A stretch of DNA of 32,966 nucleotides from contig CAKOYE010000007.1 in assembly GCA_934130485.1 (NCBI GenBank), positions 1-32,966 on the forward strand, in the 5' to 3' direction. Below are positions 7,633 to 16,954 of this stretch, one piece after another. Source of the stretch: an uncultured Bacilli bacterium (GTDB lineage: Bacteria > Bacillota_I > Bacilli_A > RF39 > UBA660). Made by a program: the position numbers and the translations under genes. Position 1 is the first letter of the stretch. Each line of letters opens with the position of its first letter. Below the pieces are notes generated by a model that searched no databases, was not told the DNA's origin, and saw only the letters and a list, made by a program, of their open reading frames with translations.

Positions 7633-8814
7633 CTATTTAACTAAATTGTATGTATCACGAGCAATCATAAGCTCTTCATCAGTTGGTATTACATAACAAG
7701 GAATACTAGAATCACTCGTTGTAATTAAAGCTTCACGTCCCATAACTTTATTAGCTTCTTCATCTAACTTTATACCTAATACTTTAAGTGAATCAATAAC
7801 TCTTTTTCTTACTTGATAAGAATTTTCGCCAACTCCAGCAGTAAAGGCAATAGCGTCAACTCCACCTAATAAAACATAATATTTTGCAATATAATCAACA
7901 ATTCTTCTTATGTACATTTTTTCAGCTAAAATACACATTTCATCATTATTTTCAATACCATGCTCTATATCTCTATGATCATTAGAAACACGAGATATAC
8001 CAAGTAATCCGCTTTCTTTATTAATAATTCTATCAATATCACTAATAGATAAATCAGCTTGTTTCATCATATATGGAATAATTGAAGCATCAATATCACC
8101 ACAACGTGTACCCATAATAACACCCGCATTTGGTGTAAATCCCATAGAAGTATCAACACATTTTAAAGAGTCAACCGCAGTAATACTTGCACCATTACCG
8201 ATATGACAAACAATAACTTTAGCGTCATTTTTATTTAAAATTTCGCTTAATCTAATAGCAACAAATTTATGACTTGTTCCGTGTGCTCCATATCTTCTTA
8301 CTTTATATTTTGTGTACCATTCATAAGGTAATGCGTAAAGATATGTACTAGGACTCATAGTTTGATGGAAAGCTGTATCGAAAACTGCCGTTCCTATAGC
8401 ACCAGGAATAAATCTTTTAAATGCTTTCATTCCAATTACTGCACCAGGATTATGAAGTGGAGCTAAAACGCTTAAATCAGAAATTTGTTGTATTTTCTCA
8501 TCATCTAAAATAACTGATGAATTAAAAATATCTCCTCCTGCAACAACTCTATGACCTATACCTTTTATTTCATCTAAAGATTTAACAATATTATTATTTA
8601 GTAATTCTTCTGTTAATAAATTTACAGCATCCTCGTGATTACTTAATGGAGCTTTTTTTTCTATTTTTTTGCCATTTATTTTAATAGTATAAAAGCTATC
8701 AGTAGTATTACCTATTCTTTCAAAATTACCAGATATTAATACGCGTTCTTCAGGCATTTCATAAGCTTGAAATTTTAAAGAAGAACTTCCTGCATTTACA
8801 GATAAAATTTTCAT
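7633..8814 (-). CDS. ackA: Acetate kinase
   Basis: The 393-residue length is standard. It has the ASKHA-fold phosphate and nucleotide motifs VNAGSSSLKFQ, the catalytic region DTAFHQTM, RYGAHGTSHKFV, the adenosine loop VCHIGNGASITA and the late FTAGVGENS. The enzyme makes ATP and acetate from acetyl phosphate, the energy-yielding end of acetate fermentation, and this fits an anaerobic fermenter. pta is not next to it, unlike in many genomes. The ATG at 8814 has a GAGGG SD and lies 15 nt after the histidine phosphatase stop. It is part of the long operon that begins at dusB. Confidence 0.97.
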   Translation of the reverse strand: MKILSVNAGSSSLKFQAYEMPEERVLISGNFERIGNTTDSFYTIKINGKKIEKKAPLSNHEDAVNLLTEELLNNNIVKSLDEIKGIGHRVVAGGDIFNSSVILDDEKIQQISDLSVLAPLHNPGAVIGMKAFKRFIPGAIGTAVFDTAFHQTMSPSTYLYALPYEWYTKYKVRRYGAHGTSHKFVAIRLSEILNKNDAKVIVCHIGNGASITAVDSLKCVDTSMGFTPNAGVIMGTRCGDIDASIIPYMMKQADLSISDIDRIINKESGLLGISRVSNDHRDIEHGIENNDEMCILAEKMYIRRIVDYIAKYYVLLGGVDAIAFTAGVGENSYQVRKRVIDSLKVLGIKLDEEANKVMGREALITTSDSSIPCYVIPTDEELMIARDTYNLVK

Positions 8815-8829
8815 TTTTTTCCCTCTTTC

Positions 8830-9357
8830 TTATATATCATATTCAAAAACACAACAATTTGGAGTTTTTGTATCTAAAAAATTTGTATCTTCATTATATC
8901 CACTAATAACATAATGAAGTGCTCTTATAGTGGCTCCGTGTGAAACTATTAAAACTGTTGAATTATAATATTTATCTTTTATTTCATAGAAAAAGTCAGT
9001 TACTCTTTTAAATAAAGACCTAATACTTTCTACTCCATATAAATTAGAATTAATTTTATAATTCCAATACAATTTAACATCATAGTATTTGTGATTCTTA
9101 CCCTCTAGTTCACCCATATTACGTTCTATTAATCGATTATCAATTATAGGAGAAACCTTAGTAATTATATTTAAGGTTTGAACTGCTCTTTTAAGTGGAC
9201 TAGAAAAACATACATCAATTTTTGTATTTTCTAATTTTTTAGAAACCATTAATGCCTGGTTTTTTCCTTTTTCATTTAAAGGAATATCAGTAGTACCTTG
9301 CATTATATGTTTTAAATTCCAATCAGTTTCACCATGTCTAACCAAAATAATTTTCAT
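8830..9357 (-). CDS. Histidine phosphatase family protein (phosphoglycerate-mutase-like)
   Basis: The 175-residue protein is a short branch-2 type histidine phosphatase. It has the catalytic motif VRHGETDWN (H8), SSPLKRAVQT, ERNMGELEG and the second catalytic histidine in VSHGATIRAL. It could be a small-molecule phosphatase (GpmB, CobC or PhoE type); the substrate cannot be read from sequence. It is shorter than typical cofactor-dependent phosphoglycerate mutases (about 230-250), which argues against a main glycolytic role. Its ATG overlaps the lysS stop by 1 nt (TAATG), so translation is coupled. Confidence 0.88.
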   Translation of the reverse strand: MKIILVRHGETDWNLKHIMQGTTDIPLNEKGKNQALMVSKKLENTKIDVCFSSPLKRAVQTLNIITKVSPIIDNRLIERNMGELEGKNHKYYDVKLYWNYKINSNLYGVESIRSLFKRVTDFFYEIKDKYYNSTVLIVSHGATIRALHYVISGYNEDTNFLDTKTPNCCVFEYDI

Positions 9358-10838
9358 TAATTATTTTCCTTATCAACAGGTTTCATTAATGGAAACATAA
9401 TTGTATCCTTAATATTATCAGAATTAGTTAAAATTTGAACTAAACGATCAATTCCAATTCCCCAACCAGAAATAGGTGGCATTCCATATTCCATAGCTTC
9501 AATATAATCGTAATCCATCATCATAGCTTCATCATCACCATTAGCTTTTAAATTAGCTTGTTCAATTAATCTTTTCTCTTGTTCCATAGGATCAACTAAT
9601 TCTGAATAAGCATTAATAATTTCTGCACCATTCATAATAAGTTGAAAACGGTCTGTTAATTCTTTATTTAAGTCATTTGCTCTTGCAAGTGGTGATAAAC
9701 TGATTGGATGTTCAGTTAAGAAAACTGGTCCTAAAACAAATGGACGTGCAACTTTTTTATAAAGTTGATCTACTAAATTTCCATAACCTAATGATTCTAA
9801 TGGAGTTTCACTATCAATTTCTAATTTTTCTGATTTGATTTTTTCTAATAATTTTTCTTTTGTATTATACTCATATATATCTATATTAGAATGTTTTAAA
9901 ATTAAATCACGCATTGAAATACTTTTCCACTCACCACTTATATCAATTGTTTTTCCTTCAATAGTAAGTTCTAATTTACCAAACAAATTCATAACAACTG
10001 TTTGAATCATTTCACGTAAAAATTTCATATTGTCTTTATAATTTAGATATGCACCATATCCTTCTAGCATAGTAAAGTCTTGTAAGTGAGTTGCATCAAT
10101 TCCTTCATTTCTAAAACATCTTGCAAATTCAAAAACTTTTGTAAATCCACCTACTATTGCTCTTTTTAAATATGTTTCTGGCGCAATTCGCAAATATAAG
10201 TCTATATCTAGCGCATTATGGTGAGTAATAAATGGTTTTGCTAAAGCACCACTTGCCTTATTATTTAAAATTGGTGTTTCAATTTCAATATAACCATTGT
10301 TATTTAAGAAATTTCTAATTTCACGAATTAAATTGCTTCTAAACAAAAACTTAGTACGTGACTCTTCATTCATTATTAAATCAACATAACGATTTCTATA
10401 AATTGTTTCAATATCGCTTAAACCATGAAATTTTTCTGGTAGTGGTTTTAAAGCTTTACCTAAAAATTCAAAATCATCTGCTCTTAGAGTTTTTTCACCT
10501 GTATGAGTTGTAAAAATTTCACCCCTCACACCAATAAAATCTCCTACATCAACATTTGATTTAAAGAAGTTGTATTTTTCTTCTCCTACTAAATCTATTT
10601 TTATAGAAATTTGAAGTTCTCCTTCAATATCACGTAATTTTAAGAAACTTAATTTTCCCATTTTACGCATAAATACTATTCTTCCTGCAACACTTACATT
10701 TTTTTCTTCATCAGGAAGATTACTTGCATCTTTTAAACTATGTGTAATTTCATATTTTTCTGGATATGGATTACAAAACTTTCTTATTTCTTCTACTTTT
10801 CCTCTTCTAACTAATTCTTGTTCACTAAATTCTCTCAT
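9357..10838 (-). CDS. lysS: Lysyl-tRNA synthetase, class II
   Basis: The 493-residue protein has an N-terminal OB-fold anticodon-binding domain (about 45-150, with VAGRIVFMRKMGKLSFLKL). The class II catalytic core shows motif 2 in FRNEGIDATHLQDFTMLE and motif 3 in GWGIGIDRLVQIL. It charges tRNA-Lys with lysine in the cytosol. The ATG overlaps the stop of the RDD gene by 4 nt (ATGA), and the gene sits inside the dusB operon, a common link of dus and lysS in Bacillota. No T-box or other leader precedes it. Confidence 0.97.
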   Translation of the reverse strand: MREFSEQELVRRGKVEEIRKFCNPYPEKYEITHSLKDASNLPDEEKNVSVAGRIVFMRKMGKLSFLKLRDIEGELQISIKIDLVGEEKYNFFKSNVDVGDFIGVRGEIFTTHTGEKTLRADDFEFLGKALKPLPEKFHGLSDIETIYRNRYVDLIMNEESRTKFLFRSNLIREIRNFLNNNGYIEIETPILNNKASGALAKPFITHHNALDIDLYLRIAPETYLKRAIVGGFTKVFEFARCFRNEGIDATHLQDFTMLEGYGAYLNYKDNMKFLREMIQTVVMNLFGKLELTIEGKTIDISGEWKSISMRDLILKHSNIDIYEYNTKEKLLEKIKSEKLEIDSETPLESLGYGNLVDQLYKKVARPFVLGPVFLTEHPISLSPLARANDLNKELTDRFQLIMNGAEIINAYSELVDPMEQEKRLIEQANLKANGDDEAMMMDYDYIEAMEYGMPPISGWGIGIDRLVQILTNSDNIKDTIMFPLMKPVDKENN

Positions 10839-11468
10839 TTTTCCACCTCTGTATCGTTTTCTATATTATTTGAATCTAATTTAGTTTCTTCAAAATCATT
10901 AACAACTTTTGTACCACTTAAAATATCATTTAAACCACGTTTATCTTTTCTTTTTATTATCATACATATACTTGCAACAATTAAACTAATTTGTAAAATT
11001 GATAAAGCAATTACAAATATAAAGTAAGAATATCCTGGTAAAATGTATATTAACATAAGCGAAAATAACATATACATAAGTCCAGTATCAATCATATTTT
11101 TAATTACTAAATTTTTTAGTGATAAACATTCTTTATCATTACGAACAGTTTTAATTTTTAATATTTTTTTACCAACTGTTTTACCATCAAAAAAGTATGG
11201 TATAAAAATAAAATATATAAAAATCATAACAGCGTTTATAACACTATACATAATTCTTGCTTGATCTAAATCTTTATATATCAAAGCCATTTGATTAAAA
11301 GATACTGAAAAACTCACATTTTCCATATTACTAACGGTATCATTAAACTCTCTATTTAAAACATCAATATTATTATTTTTGGGTAACAAGCTTGAAATTG
11401 CAACAACAATAATTGTAATAAGTGCAAAATCAATTAAAAACGCCAATATTCTTCTTAATAAACTAGCT

Positions 11469-11482
<14 letters not shown>
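10835..11482 (-). CDS. RDD family membrane protein
   Basis: The 215-residue protein has the RDD signature near its start (LLRRILAFLIDFALI), then membrane segments at about 11-31, 80-100, 125-145 and 147-172, and a charged C-terminal tail. DGKTVGKKILKIKTV is the second typical motif, after the middle helix. RDD proteins are small membrane proteins, some linked to Na+ or compatible-solute exchange; a function here cannot be fixed. It overlaps dusB by 14 nt at its start (SD AAGGAA inside dusB) and lysS by 4 nt at its end. Confidence 0.88.
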
Positions 11483-12455
<973 letters not shown>

Positions 12456-12470
12456 AACCACCTGAGTAAA

Positions 12471-12499
12471 ATTATACAACAAAATAGGTATTTATACAA
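12471..12499 (-). promoter_or_regulatory. Sigma-A promoter of the dusB operon
   Basis: Minus strand: TTGTAT (-35, 12499-12494), 17 bp, TATAAT (-10, 12476-12471). The predicted leader is only about 10-12 nt, just enough to include the SD. This also rules out translation from the upstream TTG at 12482. Confidence 0.65.
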
Positions 12500-12524
12500 G
12501 AAAAAAGTATTTTAAAAAAATACT
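12500..12524 (-). terminator. Intrinsic terminator after the CDF transporter gene
   Basis: AGTATTTT and AAAATACT (minus; arms 12517-12524 and 12506-12513) form an 8-bp stem with a 3-nt loop, followed by five Ts. It directly abuts the dusB promoter. Confidence 0.8.
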
Positions 12525-12570
12525 AAAAACACTATAATTTTAATTTATTTCTATGATTGTTAATTTATTT

Positions 12571-13425
12571 TTAAAGATATGGAAGAAAATTTATACAAAC
12601 GTAGTTTATTTTTTTAAAATTTTCCTTTAAAAAGTTTTCTACATCTTTTCCTAATAAATTAGTATCAAAAACCGTCATATCTGGTAAAACAAAAACACTT
12701 AAAATCAACTTATTATATGGACCATATTTTAAAACTTTTATATTGTCAATTTTCTTTATATCAAAATTTTTTAACAAAGAATCCTTAAGTAATTGTAAAT
12801 ACTCCAAATTAGTTTCAACCTCACCCAAAATATTACTTATATTTTCTTTTAAAATATCAAATCCAACCTTAAAGATAAAAACACCTACAATTATACTTGC
12901 AATAATATCAGAATATTTAAAAAAGTTAATATCTAACTGCATCAATACTGATGAGACCAATACCACTATAGAACTAATAACATCAGTACTACTTTCCTTA
13001 CCACTAGAAACTAAAATATTACTTTTAAGTTCTCTACCTTTTCTAACCAAAAAGTGCGCTAAAAAGAATTTTATAATAATTACTATTATACTAACTAAAA
13101 TAACAATAATATTAGGAACAACTACCTCTCTTTTTAAAGAACAAAAAATAATCGTAATACTTAATATTATTATAACTATACCAATAAAAATACTTATTAA
13201 ATATTCTATTTTTCCGTGACCAAAAGGATGTTTTTCATCAGGTGGTTTTTTTGAAAAAAAAGCCCCTATAATTCCTACTATATCAGTAATTAGATCACTA
13301 AACGAATGCATTCCATCAGCTATTAGGGAACTTGATAAAAAAATAATTCCCATTATTATTTTAAATAAAGATAGAAATATATTAACAACTAAACTAACAA
13401 TTAAAACACCAGTAACACAATACAA
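12571..13425 (-). CDS. Cation diffusion facilitator (CDF) metal transporter
   Basis: The protein has about 285 residues and six hydrophobic segments. The metal site in the second helix reads SLIADGMHSFSDLITD, and KHPFGHGKIEYL follows in the cytoplasmic loop; both are diagnostic of CDF exporters for Zn, Fe or Mn. The C-terminal cytoplasmic domain (about 205-284) is the usual ferredoxin-like dimer domain. It exports divalent metal by proton exchange. The first in-frame start, GTG 13434, lies inside the SD (AGAGGTGG), so TTG 13425, about 5 nt after that SD, is preferred. It lies downstream of polA, beyond a terminator. Confidence 0.9.
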   Translation of the reverse strand: MYCVTGVLIVSLVVNIFLSLFKIIMGIIFLSSSLIADGMHSFSDLITDIVGIIGAFFSKKPPDEKHPFGHGKIEYLISIFIGIVIIILSITIIFCSLKREVVVPNIIVILVSIIVIIIKFFLAHFLVRKGRELKSNILVSSGKESSTDVISSIVVLVSSVLMQLDINFFKYSDIIASIIVGVFIFKVGFDILKENISNILGEVETNLEYLQLLKDSLLKNFDIKKIDNIKVLKYGPYNKLILSVFVLPDMTVFDTNLLGKDVENFLKENFKKINYVCINFLPYL

Positions 13426-13454
13426 AATAACCACCTCTTAAATATTTTATGTAA

Positions 13455-13487
13455 ATAAAAAAATAAGGAATATAATATTTCCCTATT
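13455..13487 (-). terminator. Intrinsic terminator after polA
   Basis: AATAGGGAA (minus, 13487-13479) pairs with TTCCTTATT (13470-13462), a 9-bp stem with one G-T pair, followed by Ts. It lies within 10 nt of the polA stop. Confidence 0.8.
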
Positions 13488-13492
13488 TTTTA

Positions 13493-16078
13493 CTATTTTG
13501 CATCATACCAATTTTTTCCATAATTAATATCAACTTTTAAAGGTACACTTATATTAACTACACCTTCCATAATTTCCTTTACAATTGATTTAACAATTTC
13601 AAGTTCACTTTCTAGGCAGTCAAAAATAAGTTCATCATGTACTTGTAAAATCATTTTACTTTTTATATTTTGTTCTCTAAATCTATTATGAATTTCAATC
13701 ATAGCTTTCTTTATTATATCCGCACTTGTACCTTGAATTGGTGTATTTAAAGCCATTCTCTCTCCTTGACTTCTAATCATATAATTTTTATTATCTAATT
13801 CTGGTATAATTCTTTTACGATTAAATAATGTCTTTACATAACCATCTGAATAAGCTTTTTTTATACATTCATCCATATATGTTTTTATACCTGGATAACT
13901 TTCTAAATAATGATCTATGAACCTTTTTGCTTCACCAACTGGAATATCCAAGTTTTCTGACAATCCAAAACCACTTATACCATAAATAATTCCAAAATTT
14001 ACAGCTTTAGCCATTCTACGCATTTCACTTGTAACATCATCTATAGGTACATGAAAAATATCACTTGCAGTTTTAGCGTGTATATCATCTCCATTTTTAA
14101 AAGCTTCTATTAAAGAATCAATTCCAGCCATAGAAGCTAAAATTCTAAGTTCAATCTGTGAATAATCAGCACTTACAATTAATGAATTATCTGACGGTAC
14201 AAAAGCTTTTTTTATTAATTTTCCATATTCTTGACGAGTTGGAATATTTTGTAAATTTGGTTCAATCGAAGATAGTCTACCAGTTCTTGTTAAAGCTTGA
14301 GTATAAATTGTATGAATTTTATTATCACTTAAAACATAATTAGATAATCCCTCTATATATGTTGTAAATAACTTTGAATACATTCTATAATCAATTATTA
14401 AATTTATAATTGGATTAATACCTTTTAGTTTATTTAAAACATCAATTGAAGTTGAATATCCACTTGTCCTTTTTTTATTATATGGTAACTGCATTTTTTC
14501 AAATAATACCTCACCTAATTGTTTTGGAGAAGATATATTAAAACTTTCTCCAGCTATTTCATATATTTGATTACTTATTTCTTCAATTTTTACTTTAATT
14601 TCATTACCCATTTCTGTTAATTTATTAGTATCAACATACACTCCGTCATACTCCATATCGCCTAATACATAAGAAAGAGGCATTTCTATATCGTATAGTA
14701 AATTTTCCATTTCTTCACTTTTTATTTTATCCTTAAATTCATTTACAGTTTCATAAATAAATTTAGCTTTTTTAGAAGCATTTTCTTTAATAACATCAAT
14801 ACTAGGTTCTACAAATTTTGTTTTACCATATATATTTTCATAAAATTCAATATCATAATTAAAACTATTAGCTAAATAGGCAATATCATCTTTAATATTA
14901 TAATCAAGCAAATAACTTGCTAACATAGTATCAAATAAAACATTATCAAAATTAATATTTTGCCATTTTAAAGCAACATAATGTTTCTTTAAATCATAAG
15001 TTATTTTTTTAAATCCATTTAATATAGAAGGATTTTTTTTTAATACTTCAAAAGGTATATAAAAATTTTGACTTTTATTATAAATTGCTAATCCTAATAT
15101 TTTAGAAGTATGGTAGTTATGACCTAATATTTCTAAATAAACAGCTGAATCTTCTGTTATTTTTATATCATCCAAATTATCTAAAACTACTACTTTACTT
15201 TCTTCTTTCGGTTTAGAAATTTGTTGTTTTTTTATAAAAGAATAAAATTCTAATTCTTCATATATATTAATTAATTTTTCCTGATTTTCACCCTTATACT
15301 TTATATCTTCTAAACTTATTTCAATAGGAACATCTTTTACTATAGTTGCTATTTCATAGCTCATATAAGCATTTTCTTTATCATTAGTTAATTTTACCTT
15401 TAAAGCACCTTTTATATTATCAATATTATTATATATATTATCTAAAGTTTTATATTCTTGTAATAGCTTTAAAGCGGTTTTTTCACCTATTCCTTTAACA
15501 CCTGGAATATTATCTGAAGCATCTCCCATCAAAGCTTTTAGGTCAATTACATGTATTGGTTCTATACCATAATCTGAAACAAATGAATTCTTATCATAAT
15601 AAATGTAATCTTTTTGTTTTAACAACTTAATATGAACATCATCAGTTATAAGTTGTAATAAGTCTTTATCACTACTAATAATTAATCCATCATACTTAGA
15701 ATCTTTATTGCAATACTCAGAAAATGTTCCAATAATATCATCCGCTTCATAATTATCGATTTCATAATATTTTATTCCCATAGCCTCAAGTATTTCTTTA
15801 GCAAGTGGAAACTGCATTTTTAATTCATCAGGAGTCTCACCCCTACCACCTTTATAAAAATCATATTTTTTATGTCTAAATGTTTTACCCTTATCAAAGG
15901 CAACAATCATATAAACAGGCTTTTCATCCGAAACTATCTTATTTATCATATTTACAAAACCGAATAAAGCATTGGTTGGAAAATTTTTACTATTTTTCAT
16001 TAAATTACCATTATATGCAGTCGCATAATAACTTCTAAATAATAAATTATTACCATCTACTAAAATTATTTTCTCCAT
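13493..16078 (-). CDS. polA: DNA polymerase I
   Basis: The 861-residue protein has three domains. The 5' nuclease domain (about 1-290) shows DGNNLLFRSYYA, FDKGKTFRH, YEADDIIGT, SSDKDLLQL and LMGDASDNIPGVKGIGEKTA. The middle domain (about 300-465) aligns with the 3'-5' exonuclease but lacks the DxE metal motif: VYLEILGH stands where FDTET would be, as in Bacillus-type Pol I, so proofreading is probably lost. The polymerase domain (about 480-861) has motif A SADYSQIELRILA, motif B RRMAKAVNFGIIYG and motif C QVHDELIFD. It fills gaps and removes primers during replication and repair. The ATG at 16078 has a weak SD (AGGT). Confidence 0.97.
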   Translation of the reverse strand: MEKIILVDGNNLLFRSYYATAYNGNLMKNSKNFPTNALFGFVNMINKIVSDEKPVYMIVAFDKGKTFRHKKYDFYKGGRGETPDELKMQFPLAKEILEAMGIKYYEIDNYEADDIIGTFSEYCNKDSKYDGLIISSDKDLLQLITDDVHIKLLKQKDYIYYDKNSFVSDYGIEPIHVIDLKALMGDASDNIPGVKGIGEKTALKLLQEYKTLDNIYNNIDNIKGALKVKLTNDKENAYMSYEIATIVKDVPIEISLEDIKYKGENQEKLINIYEELEFYSFIKKQQISKPKEESKVVVLDNLDDIKITEDSAVYLEILGHNYHTSKILGLAIYNKSQNFYIPFEVLKKNPSILNGFKKITYDLKKHYVALKWQNINFDNVLFDTMLASYLLDYNIKDDIAYLANSFNYDIEFYENIYGKTKFVEPSIDVIKENASKKAKFIYETVNEFKDKIKSEEMENLLYDIEMPLSYVLGDMEYDGVYVDTNKLTEMGNEIKVKIEEISNQIYEIAGESFNISSPKQLGEVLFEKMQLPYNKKRTSGYSTSIDVLNKLKGINPIINLIIDYRMYSKLFTTYIEGLSNYVLSDNKIHTIYTQALTRTGRLSSIEPNLQNIPTRQEYGKLIKKAFVPSDNSLIVSADYSQIELRILASMAGIDSLIEAFKNGDDIHAKTASDIFHVPIDDVTSEMRRMAKAVNFGIIYGISGFGLSENLDIPVGEAKRFIDHYLESYPGIKTYMDECIKKAYSDGYVKTLFNRKRIIPELDNKNYMIRSQGERMALNTPIQGTSADIIKKAMIEIHNRFREQNIKSKMILQVHDELIFDCLESELEIVKSIVKEIMEGVVNISVPLKVDINYGKNWYDAK

Positions 16079-16098
16079 AATTTTTTACCTATCTTTCT

Positions 16099-16123
16099 AA
16101 AAAAGTAAACAAAAAAAGTTTAC
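16099..16123 (-). terminator. Hairpin plus T-run just before polA (terminator or attenuator)
   Basis: GTAAAC (minus, 16123-16118) pairs with GTTTAC (16110-16105) across a T-rich 7-nt loop, followed by six Ts. It ends only about 20 nt before the polA ATG, leaving no room for a normal promoter between them. polA must be read through it or start very near it. Confidence 0.6.
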
Positions 16124-16179
16124 AACATTATCTAGTACACAAATATTGTAACATAAATAATCAAATAAATCGATTATAA

Positions 16180-16806
16180 TTATGCGATATTGCGACTATT
16201 AATTAAATGTTCATAAACTTTTCTTGATTGATTGATTGAACTATTTAATTCATTAGAAGGACTATCCAAAGGATGTTCCATAATAAAATTTCTAACATTT
16301 TGAATCAAAACTTCATTATCATGATAATTATTATGATTAAGTACTAAATAGTGCAACATCTCATCATAATCTTGTTTATTATAGGTTAAAGTGAAATTTG
16401 CTCTTGCGATTGATTCACTATTTTTCTTTATATCACTTAATAGATATTTAAAACTTCTGGTAGAATTTTTAAAATCATATATTTTAATTTTACTATTTTT
16501 TCCATAATTATTATTAATAAAATGATTTACGACCAATAACCAAACATACTGAAATAATTGCTCCTCACTATCAATTGTTTTAAGAACTATTCCATATATT
16601 AATGAGTGATTATTAAATAATTCCAATTTTGCAATTTGTCCCTTACCAGAAAAATCATCTTCCTGGGGTACAGAATTAAAAAATGATAACTGGATAGATA
16701 AATTATTAGTTCTATCCATCAATATATTTTGTCTAAAAATATTATAAACCCTTTTATAATATTCAAACCATGTTTCTACTTTACTCAAATCCTCATTTTT
16801 TACCAT
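16180..16806 (-). CDS. Orphan cytosolic protein of unknown function
   Basis: The protein has 208 residues when started at ATG 16806 (GGAG 8 nt upstream). An in-frame ATG 60 nt further up lies upstream of the predicted transcription start (about 16832) and is unlikely. There is no signal peptide, membrane helix or recognised motif. The composition is rich in Asn, Tyr, Phe and Leu, and the pattern is mixed alpha/beta: LSIQLSFFNS, HSLIYGIVLK and ANFTLTY could be strands, and the C-terminal 60 residues look helical. Its divergent neighbour is pyk, and a Spo0A box lies in the shared spacer, so stationary-phase or sporulation expression is possible. Function unknown. Confidence 0.7.
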   Translation of the reverse strand: MVKNEDLSKVETWFEYYKRVYNIFRQNILMDRTNNLSIQLSFFNSVPQEDDFSGKGQIAKLELFNNHSLIYGIVLKTIDSEEQLFQYVWLLVVNHFINNNYGKNSKIKIYDFKNSTRSFKYLLSDIKKNSESIARANFTLTYNKQDYDEMLHYLVLNHNNYHDNEVLIQNVRNFIMEHPLDSPSNELNSSINQSRKVYEHLINSRNIA

Positions 16807-16838
16807 AAAATCATCTCCAATTAAATAGGTATTAGAGT

Positions 16839-16866
16839 AATATATCATAAATAGAAAAAAATTCAA
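16839..16866 (-). promoter_or_regulatory. Promoter of the 16180-16806 gene
   Basis: Minus strand: TTGAAT (-35, 16866-16861), 16 bp ending in TGA, TATATT (-10, 16844-16839), an extended -10 type. The 0A box at 16896-16902 is centred about 67 bp upstream of the expected start. Confidence 0.5.
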
Positions 16867-16895
16867 AGAAAAATTTGTAATATTTCAAAAAAATA

Positions 16896-16902
16896 TTCGA
16901 CA
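16896..16902 (-). promoter_or_regulatory. Spo0A box overlapping the pyk -35
   Basis: TTCGACA on the plus strand is TGTCGAA on the minus strand, the full 0A core. It covers the pyk -35 (16897-16902), where bound Spo0A~P would block RNA polymerase. It is a single box; by base composition a few such 7-mers are expected by chance in a window this size, so position is the main support. Confidence 0.45.
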
Positions 16903-16925
16903 TAATACTAATTTTATGATATAAT
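16897..16925 (+). promoter_or_regulatory. Sigma-A promoter of pyk
   Basis: TCGACA (-35, one mismatch to consensus), 17 bp, TATAAT (-10, 16920-16925), with TG one base before the -10 (extended -10). A GAGAGGAG SD follows before ATG 16955. Confidence 0.7.
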
Positions 16926-16954
16926 CATTTCGTTAATTTGAGAGGAGTAAAAAT

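Noticed and set aside
12538..12577. Repeated TTAATTTATTT near the CDF gene end
   Set aside because: AT-rich low complexity; no terminator or operator structure beyond the one annotated at 12500-12524.
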